Notes: generated from the sequence alone by a model not told the origin. 64,000 nt of DNA from Flavobacteriales bacterium (GCA_013204105.1 JABMOM010000020.1:62001-126000), one strand, 5' to 3'; counted from the first letter of the stretch, positions 8,170 through 17,568 are shown. Numbers and translations are program-made.

Positions 8170-9504
8170 TCAGATCGCACGCACCTTTATCTGAGCAGTG
8201 GAGTAGGAGATGACCCGGACGCGTTGTCCTTTTTCGATGTATCCCGTTTCAGAGGCAGCATCGTGGAGATGCCCTTCGATTTCAACTTTCCCACTGGGCA
8301 TCATGTCGGTATAAGCAACCCCTTCTAAGCCGATCAATTCAAATTCCTTAGTAGACGTTCCGACATAACCGTCTTCTTTGTTTTGTGCCGTTTTCAGGAT
8401 GAAGTGCGCGAATGCATTCGTTTGAAATAATTTGACCGCCAGCAGGATGGAGCCAGCCACGGAGGCAGTAGAGGAGATGATGGCGATTAGGAAAGAGCGG
8501 ATGAGTACAGATCCGTCGACCGGTGAAAAATCAAAACCGACGTTCCCTACCATCGCCAATGCCAATGCAGTGATGGCGAGTGAGATTCCAGCAATTCCGG
8601 CCACGCCGAAGCCCGGAATGACGAACAGTTCCAATGCGATAAGGATTAAACCTGCAATAAAGATCAATATCTCCCAGTTAGCTGCGAGGCCCTCTAGATA
8701 TAACGGGGCGAAGTATAGGACGGCTGCAGCCATCGCGGCAACGATCGGAAAGCCAAGACCTGGAGATTGTAATTCGAAATAGATGCCGCCGAAAATCACC
8801 AAGATGAGGATGCTACTAATTGCCGGGTTGATCAGCCAGCCAATGATGCTGTCGGTTGCGGATAGCCTTTGCTTGATGACCGTGTAATCGTCGATGCCCG
8901 CGTGGTGCAATGCCTCTTCCATCGTTCCGTACTCGCCGTCACAAAACCCTAGGTCAATGGCTTCGGAGACCGTTAGGGTGACGACTTTTCCTTTTTCCGA
9001 CACACCTTCTACTTCCTTATCGGGGTCTACCATGGCTTCGGCAATGTCTGGATCTCGGCCATTTTCCTCGGCCGTCGCTCGCATTTTCTTGCGCATGTAG
9101 CTTTGGTATTTGTCGGGCACTTGCTCTCCACTCTGGTTCACAACCGTGGCCGCGCCCATGGTGGATCCAGGCCGCATGAAGATGCTATCGCATGCCAGTG
9201 AAATCAAAGCGCCAGCAGAAGCAGCGTTGTTGTCGATCAATATCATGACCGGAATGGTCGATTGGAGGATCTTCGTGCGTATAGAATCTGCGGCGTCCAC
9301 CGCGCCGCCGTACGTGTTCATGTGTATGAAGATTACATCCACTTTTAGATCATGTGCTTCTTCCATGGCGAGCTTGGTCGTTCGCCATATGGGTGCCGCG
9401 ATCTCTTCCTTGATGTCAAACTGGTAGATGCGCTTGGTCTCTTGGCCTGTGGAAGAGAAGACAAGGGAGAAACAGAAGAAGAGTGCGGTCAGGATCGATC
9501 TCAT
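8170..9504 (-). CDS. NfeD/ClpP-class membrane serine protease
   Basis: A 444-residue membrane protein with a signal peptide (MRSILTALFFCFSLVFSSTGQ). It has a ClpP-like domain with the catalytic serine near S96 (NNAASAGALISLACDSI) and candidate lysines around 139-140 (YMRKKMRA), then four or five transmembrane helices (about 220-345), and a C-terminal NfeD beta-barrel (about 375-444). Long NfeD proteins of this kind are membrane-bound Ser/Lys proteases thought to act on membrane partners such as stomatins; no stomatin gene is nearby. An ATG at 9534 is possible, but 9504 gives the better signal peptide. The TPR gene follows one base after its stop. Confidence 0.88.
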   Translation of the reverse strand: MRSILTALFFCFSLVFSSTGQETKRIYQFDIKEEIAAPIWRTTKLAMEEAHDLKVDVIFIHMNTYGGAVDAADSIRTKILQSTIPVMILIDNNAASAGALISLACDSIFMRPGSTMGAATVVNQSGEQVPDKYQSYMRKKMRATAEENGRDPDIAEAMVDPDKEVEGVSEKGKVVTLTVSEAIDLGFCDGEYGTMEEALHHAGIDDYTVIKQRLSATDSIIGWLINPAISSILILVIFGGIYFELQSPGLGFPIVAAMAAAVLYFAPLYLEGLAANWEILIFIAGLILIALELFVIPGFGVAGIAGISLAITALALAMVGNVGFDFSPVDGSVLIRSFLIAIISSTASVAGSILLAVKLFQTNAFAHFILKTAQNKEDGYVGTSTKEFELIGLEGVAYTDMMPSGKVEIEGHLHDAASETGYIEKGQRVRVISYSTAQIKVRAI

Positions 9505-9560
9505 GCGGTTAAAAGTAAGGAGTGGTGCTCGCATACCGCATGTTGAAGTGAAAAAAGTCT

Positions 9561-11159
9561 TTACTGGATCACAATCGTACTCACAGCGCTGAATACATCT
9601 TCAAACGTGAAGGTGGCTGTATAGGTTCCTTTTGCCAGCTGACCGGGTTGAAGAAACTGCAAATCATTCTTTCCCTCTTTGAGGTCTCGGACTTCAAAAT
9701 GTTGCACAGCGCGGCCACTTTGATCAGTGATCGTAACGAAAGCCGCACCGTTCTGTGGAGCGGTAATGTTGATTCTAACCTCGCCGTTGGATGGATTCGG
9801 GTAGGAGACTGCGCTGAATAGATGTTCGCCTACGATAGGGACATCGGTCGTTTCGGCGACTGATTTTAGCCATACTTCATAGATCACTGGGCTTGCGCTG
9901 GTTTGATTGGTGCTGTTGTCCACGAATGGATTCAGAGCACTGCTAGAAATGCCCCCATAGATGTGTCCGAGGAGCATGGAGTCCACTAAGCTTTCTCCGA
10001 ATGCGATGATCTCATCTTCAATCATGTAGAGATTTGGGTTGGGGATGAACTCGGCGCTCGCCCCAACAAGGGCTGGCATGCTGACCGGCAGCGCGAATTC
10101 TTCCAATGCATCGTTCTCGTCCCGCGTGAGCCTTGAAATCGTATTGACGAAAGGAACATTGTCGTCTTGTATCAATTCGTCCTCTTGATAATAATAACGC
10201 GCCATGCCGCCAAAAAAGAGGGAGTGGTTGAGTTCTCTTGTGGTGTCTAAGAGAGTGAGGTGGGCTGAATGATAATTACTCAAGTACTGGTTGAAGGCAG
10301 TTATAGGGGAGTGACCATTTGGGCTGATTTCAACAGGGTAGAGGTAGGGAAGATCAACATTGACTTGAAATACACCTGAAGAGATCATGTATCCGAAGCT
10401 GCCGTCTCCGAAGACTTGTGGAACCAGGTTGTAGTCTCTCCGATGCAGGTGAGCCGCGTCAATGGTTTCCGTGAAGTCTGAGATTACAGGTGAGCTGCCC
10501 GAATTATCTACGTGAAAAGATCGGATGGCATTGGTGTAGGTCTGCACGTAGGTGTTGTGCCCCATGGGATTATATCGGCCATCGAAACGGTGACCGCCGA
10601 TTACCTTGAAACTCCCTTGGAGGTGAGCGAGTTGACCACCGGTGACGGCCATCTGCTCATCAACAACCGATTTGATGTGTGGGACAATTGACTCACCGTC
10701 TACAATGGCTTGAATCAAGCTACTCACCGTTAAGGTAGTGAGTCGAGGAAAGGTGATGTGATCTGCGGAGCTTGCGCTGTATGCATAGCCACCGACATAA
10801 TAAAGCGTGTCCCCCACTTGTTTAAAGCACATGTTGGTCGCGGCGAGTTGCTCCCGTACTCCTGATTCAAGGGCGTTGCTATTCGCTGTCCAAACCTCTC
10901 CAGTAACAGGATCGACAACGCGCAGAAGGCTGTTGTTTGAGTTCGCGGGAAAAGCGTTCATCGGCTGACGCGCGTGGAGTCCGTCTAACCTACCACCAAC
11001 GATCAACCACATCCCATTGCTTTGTCCAAAAGCATAGGAGTGAAGTCCAGGAACGTCAACATTGGCTACAGGGTTTAAAGACAGCGCGAACGGGAAATCT
11101 TGTGCTTTTAGAGTCGTTCCAAGCACAAAGAATGCAAGCAGTATAAGGCGGTTTCTCAT
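9561..11159 (-). CDS. Secreted protein with T9SS C-terminal sorting domain and Kelch-like N-terminus
   Basis: A 532-residue protein with a signal peptide (MRNRLILLAFFVLGTTLKAQ). Residues 25-120 have Kelch-type blades (SYAFGQSNGMWLIVGGRLDG, LRVVDPVTGEVW, GDTLYYVGGYAYS). The last 80 residues (SYPNPSNGEVRINIT, ITDQSGRAVQHFEV, LAKGTYTATFTF) match a type A T9SS sorting domain, so it should cross the outer membrane and be surface-attached or released. Function beyond that is unknown. A perfect -7 element ends five bases before the ATG. Confidence 0.87.
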   Translation of the reverse strand: MRNRLILLAFFVLGTTLKAQDFPFALSLNPVANVDVPGLHSYAFGQSNGMWLIVGGRLDGLHARQPMNAFPANSNNSLLRVVDPVTGEVWTANSNALESGVREQLAATNMCFKQVGDTLYYVGGYAYSASSADHITFPRLTTLTVSSLIQAIVDGESIVPHIKSVVDEQMAVTGGQLAHLQGSFKVIGGHRFDGRYNPMGHNTYVQTYTNAIRSFHVDNSGSSPVISDFTETIDAAHLHRRDYNLVPQVFGDGSFGYMISSGVFQVNVDLPYLYPVEISPNGHSPITAFNQYLSNYHSAHLTLLDTTRELNHSLFFGGMARYYYQEDELIQDDNVPFVNTISRLTRDENDALEEFALPVSMPALVGASAEFIPNPNLYMIEDEIIAFGESLVDSMLLGHIYGGISSSALNPFVDNSTNQTSASPVIYEVWLKSVAETTDVPIVGEHLFSAVSYPNPSNGEVRINITAPQNGAAFVTITDQSGRAVQHFEVRDLKEGKNDLQFLQPGQLAKGTYTATFTFEDVFSAVSTIVIQ

Positions 11160-11164
11160 GCCGA

Positions 11165-11172
11165 CAAAAATA
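11165..11172 (-). promoter_or_regulatory. -7 element TATTTTTG, near-leaderless
   Basis: The minus strand reads TATTTTTG, with only five bases (TCGGC) before the ATG at 11159. The transcript would start at or next to the start codon. A hairpin with 7-bp arms (11177-11183 and 11191-11197) lies just upstream. Confidence 0.55.
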
Positions 11173-11277
11173 GCTGCACTCAGGAAGAATCTGAGTGATA
11201 GAAGTCACATCAAAGCTGAACGCGACCTTTAGGAGCGGAGCGTTTAATCCAAGAGCTTGTTTGCGATTCTAGGGTAG

Positions 11278-12249
11278 TTATGCAACTTTTTCCTCCTCGC
11301 TCTTCAGTGAGAATCCCGACCAAAATCCAGCGATGGTCAACCCTGAAATAATGTGCCAAACACCCCACCAAGCCGCAATGAATGTCATTCCTCCGATGGC
11401 AAGGTCGGCAGGGAAAATATCGGGGTTAAACAGCAAGGCGAGTGCAAGTCCTGAGTTTTGAATACCCGTCTCGATGGACACCGTCTTGCGCGTTCTTTGA
11501 TCAAGTTTAAAGATCCGTGCAACGTTGTATCCCATAAGGAGTGCAAGGGCGTTGTGCACGAGTACGATGAAGAAGATGAACTTGATATAGGTAAGGAAGG
11601 TGTCAAAGTTCTTCGTGAAGATGATGACGATGATGGCTAAGAAGGCCAGAATGGAAATCCTTTTGACCGTCACCAAAATCTTCTTGGTAGTATTCGGAAA
11701 CTTATGACTAAAAGCCACGCCGAGAAGAAGCGGAATGCCTAGAATGATTGCAATGGTCTGAAGCACCTCGAAGGCATCAATGTTGAGGCTGCGCACGAGG
11801 TCAGAAGAAGCGCCTGAGGTAGATGCCTTAATGTAAAGGTTTCCCCAAAAGGCGAAGTTGAAAGGCGTAAGAATGATGCCGGCAAAACTGGAAAAGGCGG
11901 TTAAGCTCACCGAGAGGGCAACGTTTCCTTTCGCCAAGGCACTCATGAAATTCGAGATGTTTCCGCCAGGGCAAGCTGCAACTAAGATCATTCCTAGTCC
12001 GATGGTTGGTGTGATGAAGGCTTTGAGGCTGTACACCAATAGAAAGGTGAGCAGCGGCATGAGTATGAATTGACTTAAAATCCCTACCAATGCAGGCTTC
12101 GGGCTCTTCATAAGCTTCTTGAAGTCATCCAATTTCAATTCGAGCGCAACCCCAAACATGATGAATGCGATGGTGAGGTTCAGAAGGTTTTTACCGTCTT
12201 GTGAAAAGTCAAGCACTATGTGGTCAATCTCGAGGAGGGTTTCGATCAT
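11278..12249 (-). CDS. Bile acid:sodium symporter family (BASS) transporter
   Basis: A 323-residue inner-membrane protein with 9-10 hydrophobic helices. The block VAACPGGNISNFMSALAKGNVALSVSLTAFSS is the hallmark of the BASS/SBF family (sodium-coupled uptake of organic anions such as bile acids, pyruvate or pantothenate in various members). IETGIQNSGLALALLF is the second conserved crossing helix. The substrate cannot be predicted. The 40 bases upstream contain an 8-base tandem repeat and no recognisable promoter. DUF6268 lies upstream on the same strand with a 39-base gap. Confidence 0.9.
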   Translation of the reverse strand: MIETLLEIDHIVLDFSQDGKNLLNLTIAFIMFGVALELKLDDFKKLMKSPKPALVGILSQFILMPLLTFLLVYSLKAFITPTIGLGMILVAACPGGNISNFMSALAKGNVALSVSLTAFSSFAGIILTPFNFAFWGNLYIKASTSGASSDLVRSLNIDAFEVLQTIAIILGIPLLLGVAFSHKFPNTTKKILVTVKRISILAFLAIIVIIFTKNFDTFLTYIKFIFFIVLVHNALALLMGYNVARIFKLDQRTRKTVSIETGIQNSGLALALLFNPDIFPADLAIGGMTFIAAWWGVWHIISGLTIAGFWSGFSLKSEEEKVA

Positions 12250-12263
12250 GGTGAGTTGGGTTG

Positions 12264-12287
12264 GTAGGTTAGTAGGTTAGTAGGTAG
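12264..12287. repeat. Three tandem copies of an 8-base unit
   Basis: GTAGGTTA occurs twice in tandem (12264-12271 and 12272-12279), followed by GTAGGTAG (12280-12287). The array fills most of the gap between the DUF6268 stop and the BASS transporter start, so it would lie in the transporter leader. Confidence 0.75.
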
Positions 12288-12288
12288 T

Positions 12289-13170
12289 TTAGGATGTTGG
12301 AAGTCTAAATATCAAGGAAATACGCGTGTAAATGCCATTCGGAGAGATAGAAGCTGTTTCCACTCGATTATTGTTGATTTTGGTCAATGGCAGCGCCAAA
12401 TCGGCTTTGTCGCCCGCGTCAAAGCGACGCAAAGATCTTCCTATCGAATGCCCCATTGTCAGCCTAGTGATGATGTTTCCAAACTTGTATTGACCAAATA
12501 GTCCCACTTCATTGTTGGCCTTCTCAATGTAACTATCTGTATCCCCCAAAAAGTAACTTCGACTTATTCCGTCAAATCTCAGCCCCACGGCCATTCGCTC
12601 TTCCATAAATGAACGACTTACTTCTGCATTGATGGGGATGGTGGCCTTAAGTTCCCAATCCCCCTTCTTCAAGTAAAAACCAGCGAAAGGAACAATGAAA
12701 GGTCCAAAGAACTCTCGGTTGCCATACACGCCGAAACTCACATTGAAAGTGGGAGAAAGAATGTACTTGCCTAGAAAGACTCCCCCTATTTGAAGGTGGT
12801 CCTTGTTGGTATTTTTGAAGTTGGAGGAAATTTTTGGCAAAAGCAGGTAAGTGGCAATGAATTTATCCGAATGCTTGATGTTGACACCGAGTTTAAGTGA
12901 AGTCCCGTAAATCGTAGAGCAAACGTCCTGCTTCTTGGAAAGCGTTGTCTGCTCAAGGATGATTCCAGTAAGAATAACCGCTTTGTCGCTGATGACCACA
13001 GGAAGTAAGAAGTCTAATGAGGTTGCAGAATACTCGCTCTGTCCAGGAAAGACTCCGCTTGCATTCTTTAATTGATGTGCGTGCTGAACCTTGATAAGGT
13101 CGACATACTGCTGGGCGAAAATCACGCCGGTAAACACGAATAGGGTGAGGGTGGTCAAAAGGGTTTTCAT
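12289..13170 (-). CDS. DUF6268-like outer-membrane beta-barrel protein
   Basis: A 293-residue exported protein: signal peptide MKTLLTTLTLFVFTGVIFAQ, then alternating amphipathic strands with aromatic girdle residues (ILSPTFNVSFGVYGNREFF, GDWELKATIPINAEVS, EVGLFGQYKFGNIITRLTMG) and a final strand ending in phenylalanine (RISLIFRLPTS). This pattern indicates an outer-membrane barrel; the overall look fits DUF6268. The ligand is unknown. A TAATTTTG -7 element lies 24 bases before its ATG. Confidence 0.75.
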   Translation of the reverse strand: MKTLLTTLTLFVFTGVIFAQQYVDLIKVQHAHQLKNASGVFPGQSEYSATSLDFLLPVVISDKAVILTGIILEQTTLSKKQDVCSTIYGTSLKLGVNIKHSDKFIATYLLLPKISSNFKNTNKDHLQIGGVFLGKYILSPTFNVSFGVYGNREFFGPFIVPFAGFYLKKGDWELKATIPINAEVSRSFMEERMAVGLRFDGISRSYFLGDTDSYIEKANNEVGLFGQYKFGNIITRLTMGHSIGRSLRRFDAGDKADLALPLTKINNNRVETASISPNGIYTRISLIFRLPTS

Positions 13171-13194
13171 CGCGCTTGGTTTAATTTACTGTCC

Positions 13195-13202
13195 CAAAAT
13201 TA
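13195..13202 (-). promoter_or_regulatory. -7 promoter element TAATTTTG
   Basis: The minus strand reads TAATTTTG, a perfect TAnnTTTG match, 24 bases before the start of the DUF6268-like gene at 13170. Confidence 0.5.
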
Positions 13203-13371
13203 CCGCCAATTCTTTGCAAGTAATAACTATCCAATACGTATTTATTCTTGTGAATTGCAATAAACGCAAGAGGTTCTAAGTTGATAGTCAAATACACTAC
13301 ACTTTATGCCAAAATCATCAAGATTTCCCATAACGCGTAAGGATTTATGTTCGGAGAAGGTGCGCGATGAT

Positions 13372-13379
13372 TAGATTTG
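13372..13379 (+). promoter_or_regulatory. -7 promoter element TAGATTTG
   Basis: A perfect TAnnTTTG match in the 239-base divergent region between the DUF6268 and DUF2147 genes, 36 bases before the ATG at 13416. The rest of that region is AT-rich, with no other feature I can support. Confidence 0.5.
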
Positions 13380-13415
13380 GCTTCGTCAAACTTGTATAAT
13401 TAATATCGAATGAAC

Positions 13416-13856
13416 ATGAAATATCTTTTTACACTGATTGCTGTGATGATAGTGTCGGCAGTTTCAGCGCAATCCTTCGTAGGCCGCTGGAAGACCATTG
13501 ACGATGAAACAGGTAAGCCAAAATCAATCGTGGAGATTTATAAGAATGGTGACGTTTACGAGGGTAAAATTTTAAAATTGTTTCGAACCCCAGAACAAGA
13601 CCAGGATCCAGTCTGCGATAAGTGCGAAGACGATGATCCGCGCTACATGAAAAAAATCATTGGGATGGTGATTGTGAAAGACATGATCTATGATAAGGAC
13701 GATGAAGTACTTGATGATGGAACCATTCTAGATCCAAAGAAAGGCGAGGTTTACGATTGCAAGATTTGGGTAGAAGATGGTGAGTTGCAGGTAAGAGGCT
13801 ATGTGATGTTCTTGTATAGAACACAAACTTGGTTGCCGTTCACAGGTGAGATCTAA
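13416..13856 (+). CDS. DUF2147 exported protein
   Basis: A 146-residue protein with signal peptide MKYLFTLIAVMIVSAVSAQ, followed by the DUF2147 core: FVGRWKTIDDETGKPKSIVEIYK, the acidic, cysteine-bearing loop CDKCEDDDPR, MIYDKDD...GTILDPKKGEVYDCKIWVEDG and LQVRGYVMFLYRTQTW. The family folds as a small lipocalin-like barrel and is common in envelope stress and polymer-metabolism contexts; its biochemical role is not defined. ATGs at 13410 and 13416 are both possible; the latter leaves a standard signal peptide. A strong terminator follows the gene. Confidence 0.88.
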   Translation: MKYLFTLIAVMIVSAVSAQSFVGRWKTIDDETGKPKSIVEIYKNGDVYEGKILKLFRTPEQDQDPVCDKCEDDDPRYMKKIIGMVIVKDMIYDKDDEVLDDGTILDPKKGEVYDCKIWVEDGELQVRGYVMFLYRTQTWLPFTGEI

Positions 13857-13911
13857 GTCGTTTGCCACCTTAGTGCTCTGAGCATCGATCACCCGATGTG
13901 TAAATAACATG

Positions 13912-13949
13912 AGCCGCCGCTTCTTCTGAAGTTGGCGGCTTTTCTTTTT
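13912..13949 (+). terminator. Rho-independent terminator after the DUF2147 gene
   Basis: AGCCGCC (13912-13918) pairs with GGCGGCT (13934-13940). An inner CTTC/GAAG stem extends the hairpin, and the 3' arm runs into TTTTCTTTTT. It is oriented to end transcription of the plus-strand DUF2147 gene. Confidence 0.85.
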
Positions 13950-13999
13950 CAAAGCATGCAAAGGGGGAGCATGGCCTTTTTGCGGCTGCTCAGTCTAGG

Positions 14000-15325
14000 T
14001 CATTTTTCATCTACCAAGAGCATGTCGGATTCAATGCCTGTGCTGACCATTCCATTGCGCTCGATGTTGTGCAAGGTGACTCGCTCCGTCCGATTTGTTG
14101 CCTCTTCGTCATAGGGCCTTTGAACTTTGACGTAATTCTCCGTAAACCCATGCATCATCCCGTCATTTTCAGAGGCCTCCCACAGCACATCGTGCTCGCT
14201 ACCAATTTGACTTTCGTAAAATGCCCGTTTCTTTTTATGGGAAAGTTGTGTCAAGATCTTATTGCGTTCTTGGCGCACCTGCATCGGGATCACCTCATCA
14301 ATGCGCAGGGCTGTGGTGTTTGCGCGCTCGGAATAAGTGAAAACGTGGAGGTAGGAAATGTCGATGCCTTTTAAGAGCTCAACCGTTTTCATAAACTCAT
14401 CATCGGTTTCACCCGGAAAACCGACGATCACATCTACCCCTATACAAGCGTCGGGCATGACACGTTTGATGTGCGCAATTCGATCGATGTAGAGCTCGGA
14501 TAGGTACCTTCTTCGCATGCTCTTCAGCATGTTGTCAGACCCTGACTGCAACGGAATGTGAAAATGAGGAACGAATTTCGTACTGCTTGCCACGAAATCA
14601 ATGATTTCATCGCTGAGTAAGTTGGGTTCGATGCTCGATATCCTAAAGCGTTCGACGCCTCCGATTTCATCGAGTGCCTTGATCAATGAGAGAAAGTCTT
14701 CGCCTTGTCCTTGACCAAAATCGCCGATGTTGACTCCCGTTAAAACGATCTCTTTCACCCCTGTTGATGCGGCTTCTTTTGCCACGGTTAATGTCTCTTC
14801 GATGCTTTGGTTGCGGCTGCGACCACGCGCCAACGGAATGGTGCAAAATGAACAGAAGTAATCGCATCCGTCTTGCACCTTTAGAAAGGTTCGGGTTCGA
14901 TCGTTGGCAGAAAAGGATGGGATGAAGTCCTTCACCTCCTTGATGTGGCCATTTTCAATATGCGCCTTGCCATTTGTTGGCTGCTTGTCGAGGTGGTCAA
15001 TGATGTTGAATTTTTCGTTCGCACCCAATACGACATTGACCCCTTCGATTTCCGAAATCTCATCTGGTTTCAGTTGAGCATAACATCCGACCACGGCAAT
15101 GAATGCATCGGGGTTGACGCGTTTAGCGCGCCGCACAAGGTTTCGACACTTTTTGTCTGCATGATCCGTGACCGAGCAAGTGTTGATGACATAGATATCC
15201 GGACGATCGTCAAAATCGACCTTTGCATAACCTCCTTTCTCAAAAAGCCGAGCAATGGTGCTCGTTTCTGAGAAATTTAGCTTGCAGCCAAGCGTGTAAA
15301 AAGCAACTGTCTTGTACGGATTCAT
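14000..15325 (-). CDS. mtaB: tRNA t6A37 methylthiotransferase MtaB
   Basis: A radical SAM methylthiotransferase of 441 residues that would add a methylthio group to N6-threonylcarbamoyladenosine at position 37 of tRNAs reading ANN codons. The N-terminal UPF0004 cysteines are C14 (TLGCKLN), C50 (NTCSVTDHADKKC) and C81 (VVGCYAQ). The radical SAM cysteines are C154, C158 and C161 (DGCDYFCSFCTIPLARG). A C-terminal TRAM-like segment is present. The TLGCKLN start is typical of MtaB rather than MiaB. The ATG at 15325 is preferred; a TACCTTCG promoter element lies nine bases upstream of it. Confidence 0.93.
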   Translation of the reverse strand: MNPYKTVAFYTLGCKLNFSETSTIARLFEKGGYAKVDFDDRPDIYVINTCSVTDHADKKCRNLVRRAKRVNPDAFIAVVGCYAQLKPDEISEIEGVNVVLGANEKFNIIDHLDKQPTNGKAHIENGHIKEVKDFIPSFSANDRTRTFLKVQDGCDYFCSFCTIPLARGRSRNQSIEETLTVAKEAASTGVKEIVLTGVNIGDFGQGQGEDFLSLIKALDEIGGVERFRISSIEPNLLSDEIIDFVASSTKFVPHFHIPLQSGSDNMLKSMRRRYLSELYIDRIAHIKRVMPDACIGVDVIVGFPGETDDEFMKTVELLKGIDISYLHVFTYSERANTTALRIDEVIPMQVRQERNKILTQLSHKKKRAFYESQIGSEHDVLWEASENDGMMHGFTENYVKVQRPYDEEATNRTERVTLHNIERNGMVSTGIESDMLLVDEK

Positions 15326-15334
15326 TTGGTAGCG

Positions 15335-15342
15335 CGAAGGTA
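15335..15342 (-). promoter_or_regulatory. -7 element TACCTTCG before mtaB
   Basis: The minus strand reads TACCTTCG, with nine bases before the mtaB ATG at 15325, giving an expected leader of only a few bases. Confidence 0.55.
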
Positions 15343-15447
15343 ATAACCACTCTTTGCTTACCGACATGCTTAAAATGATTGATTGACCCCAAGTTTAGCG
15401 TCGCGAGATGCGCTGTGCGTGTCATGTGTTATTACTTTGCGGGCAGT

Positions 15448-17568
15448 ATGTCCATCCGCCTTGATCAACAGACCATCAATGACCTCGAGTTCGAATCGAT
15501 CCGGTCGATTCTTTCTGGATATTGTCATGGACCTTCGGCGGGTACGCGGATGGCTGAATTGCATCCTTATGCGCATTTAGGTGAAGCAGAAGAGGCCTTG
15601 GATCTAGCCCATGAACTTCTCATGATTCGCAATGAAGAAGAAGGGTTTCCTCGCATTGAGTTCGAAGAAATGCAAGTGGATATCCAACGATTAGCGATCA
15701 AAGGGAGTGTGTTGGATCTTGAAGGATTCATCCGTTTGTTGGACGCGAGTAGGTTGGTCAATGACTTGATCCAGTTCTTCCATAGACGAAACGAGGATTA
15801 TCCAAGAATATATGCACTTGTGCATGCCGCACACCAGACATCGGAGATCGTGGATCCGATTGAGAAAGTATTGGATGCGAGAATGAAGGTGAAGGACGAT
15901 GCATCGTCCGAATTGCTCCGCATTCGCCAAGAGCTCAAGCGCACAAGAAATGAGATCAATAAGAACTTCGAAAAAGTCTTACGACGTCTAGCGAAAGATG
16001 GATTCCTGGCCGATACGATAGAAGCATATATCAATGAACGCCGCGTGTTGAGCGTCCTGTCAAGCCATAAGCGTCAAGTGTCTGGTAATGTGGTCGGAGC
16101 CTCAAAAACCGGCAACTTCACCTACATCGAACCCCGAGAGAATACACTGCTCAACAATGAACTCGAAATGTTACTCGATGATGAGCGGGTCGAAATTCGA
16201 AGGATATTTCTCGCGCTGACGGACGCTCTTCGAAAGCATACAGGGCTGATTGAGATCTATCAGTCTATTCTGGTGGATTTGGATTTTGTACAGGCCAATG
16301 TTAGATTGGGGCTTAGTCTAAAAGCATCCAGACCTTCACTGGAGGATGAGCCCATTATTGAATTGATCCAGGCATACCATCCACTGCTCTGGCTCGCTAA
16401 CAAGAACAACAGCGCCAAGACCATCCCTCAGAGCGTTTACATGGATAAATTTTGCCGGATGATGGTCATTTCTGGTCCCAATGCCGGAGGGAAGTCCATT
16501 ACCCTAAAGACGGTAGGTCTACTTCAGATCATGGTGCAATGCGGTTTGCTTGTGCCCTGCGATCCTTCGAGTCGCTTCGGATGGTTTCATGCGGTGCTAT
16601 CAGACATTGGTGACAACCAATCCATCGCCAACCAATTGAGTACCTATAGCTATCGCCTAAAGCGCATGAAGCACTTCCTTGAAGTGGCCAATAAACGCAC
16701 GCTGTTGCTACTGGATGAGTTCGGGACCGGTTCGGACCCGGAATTGGGCGGAGCGCTCGCGGAAGTGTTCTTCGAAACGCTGTACAACAAGCGAAGCTTT
16801 GGTGTAATCACAACGCACTATGCCAACATCAAGCTCAAGGCGTCCCGTCTGCGCAATGCCATCAATGCAAGCATGTTGTTCAATAGCGAGTCGCTTGAAC
16901 CGATGTTCCAACTGTCTGTGGGGCATCCTGGATCTTCGTTCACCTTTGAGGTGGCTCAAATCAATGGTATTCCAATGGATCTGATCGAGGAGGCGAAAAC
17001 GCGGTTGGATGCAAACAAGGTGGAAATGGATGAATTGATCGCACACCTGCAGAAGGAAAAGTCGGAGGTAGAGGAGTTGAACCGGGTTTCACGACTTGCC
17101 AAACTTGAGGCGAATGAAGCCAAAGGCGAATACGAAGGCTTGACAGAGCACTTCGAACAGCGCTTGCTAAAGCAACAGCAACTCATTGAAAAAAACAATA
17201 AGGACCTGAGCAATGGGAAGCGCATGGGGCAGTTCATCCAGAGCTATCGATTGAAAGGACACAACAAGGAATTGTTGGAGGAGGTAAAGAAATTCCTCGC
17301 GATCGAGAAAAGCAAGGTGGCCAAGAAAAAGGAGCAGGTGAAGGTGAAGAAGGCGCAAGTTGAAGTGAAGCCCGCTAGAAAACAGAGGGCGAACAAGAAT
17401 GAGCAGCCCAAGCCGACGCCCAAGCCAGTGGAGATAGGGGCCGTTGTTAGAATGCTGAATGGAAGTCAGAAGGGTGAGGTTATTCAGCTAAAGGGGGAGG
17501 ATGCTACGGTGTTGTTTGGAAACTTTAAAACCAAAACAAACGTTGCCGACCTCGAAGTCATCGCATGA
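15448..17568 (+). CDS. mutS2: MutS2 family ATPase without Smr domain
   Basis: A 706-residue MutS2 protein. After the N-terminal core and clamp helices it has the MutS ATPase: Walker A GPNAGGKS (343-350), Walker B LLLLDEFGTGSDPE (D423, E424) and the signature THYANIKLKA. A charged coiled coil (about 530-660) and a small KOW-like barrel (EIGAVVRMLNGSQKGEVIQL) end the protein. The C-terminal Smr nuclease domain of canonical MutS2 is absent, so action on recombination intermediates or collided ribosomes would have to be by ATP-driven remodelling. The ATG at 15448 gives the standard MSIRLDQQ start. The next gene, on the other strand, ends one base away. Confidence 0.92.
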   Translation: MSIRLDQQTINDLEFESIRSILSGYCHGPSAGTRMAELHPYAHLGEAEEALDLAHELLMIRNEEEGFPRIEFEEMQVDIQRLAIKGSVLDLEGFIRLLDASRLVNDLIQFFHRRNEDYPRIYALVHAAHQTSEIVDPIEKVLDARMKVKDDASSELLRIRQELKRTRNEINKNFEKVLRRLAKDGFLADTIEAYINERRVLSVLSSHKRQVSGNVVGASKTGNFTYIEPRENTLLNNELEMLLDDERVEIRRIFLALTDALRKHTGLIEIYQSILVDLDFVQANVRLGLSLKASRPSLEDEPIIELIQAYHPLLWLANKNNSAKTIPQSVYMDKFCRMMVISGPNAGGKSITLKTVGLLQIMVQCGLLVPCDPSSRFGWFHAVLSDIGDNQSIANQLSTYSYRLKRMKHFLEVANKRTLLLLDEFGTGSDPELGGALAEVFFETLYNKRSFGVITTHYANIKLKASRLRNAINASMLFNSESLEPMFQLSVGHPGSSFTFEVAQINGIPMDLIEEAKTRLDANKVEMDELIAHLQKEKSEVEELNRVSRLAKLEANEAKGEYEGLTEHFEQRLLKQQQLIEKNNKDLSNGKRMGQFIQSYRLKGHNKELLEEVKKFLAIEKSKVAKKKEQVKVKKAQVEVKPARKQRANKNEQPKPTPKPVEIGAVVRMLNGSQKGEVIQLKGEDATVLFGNFKTKTNVADLEVIA

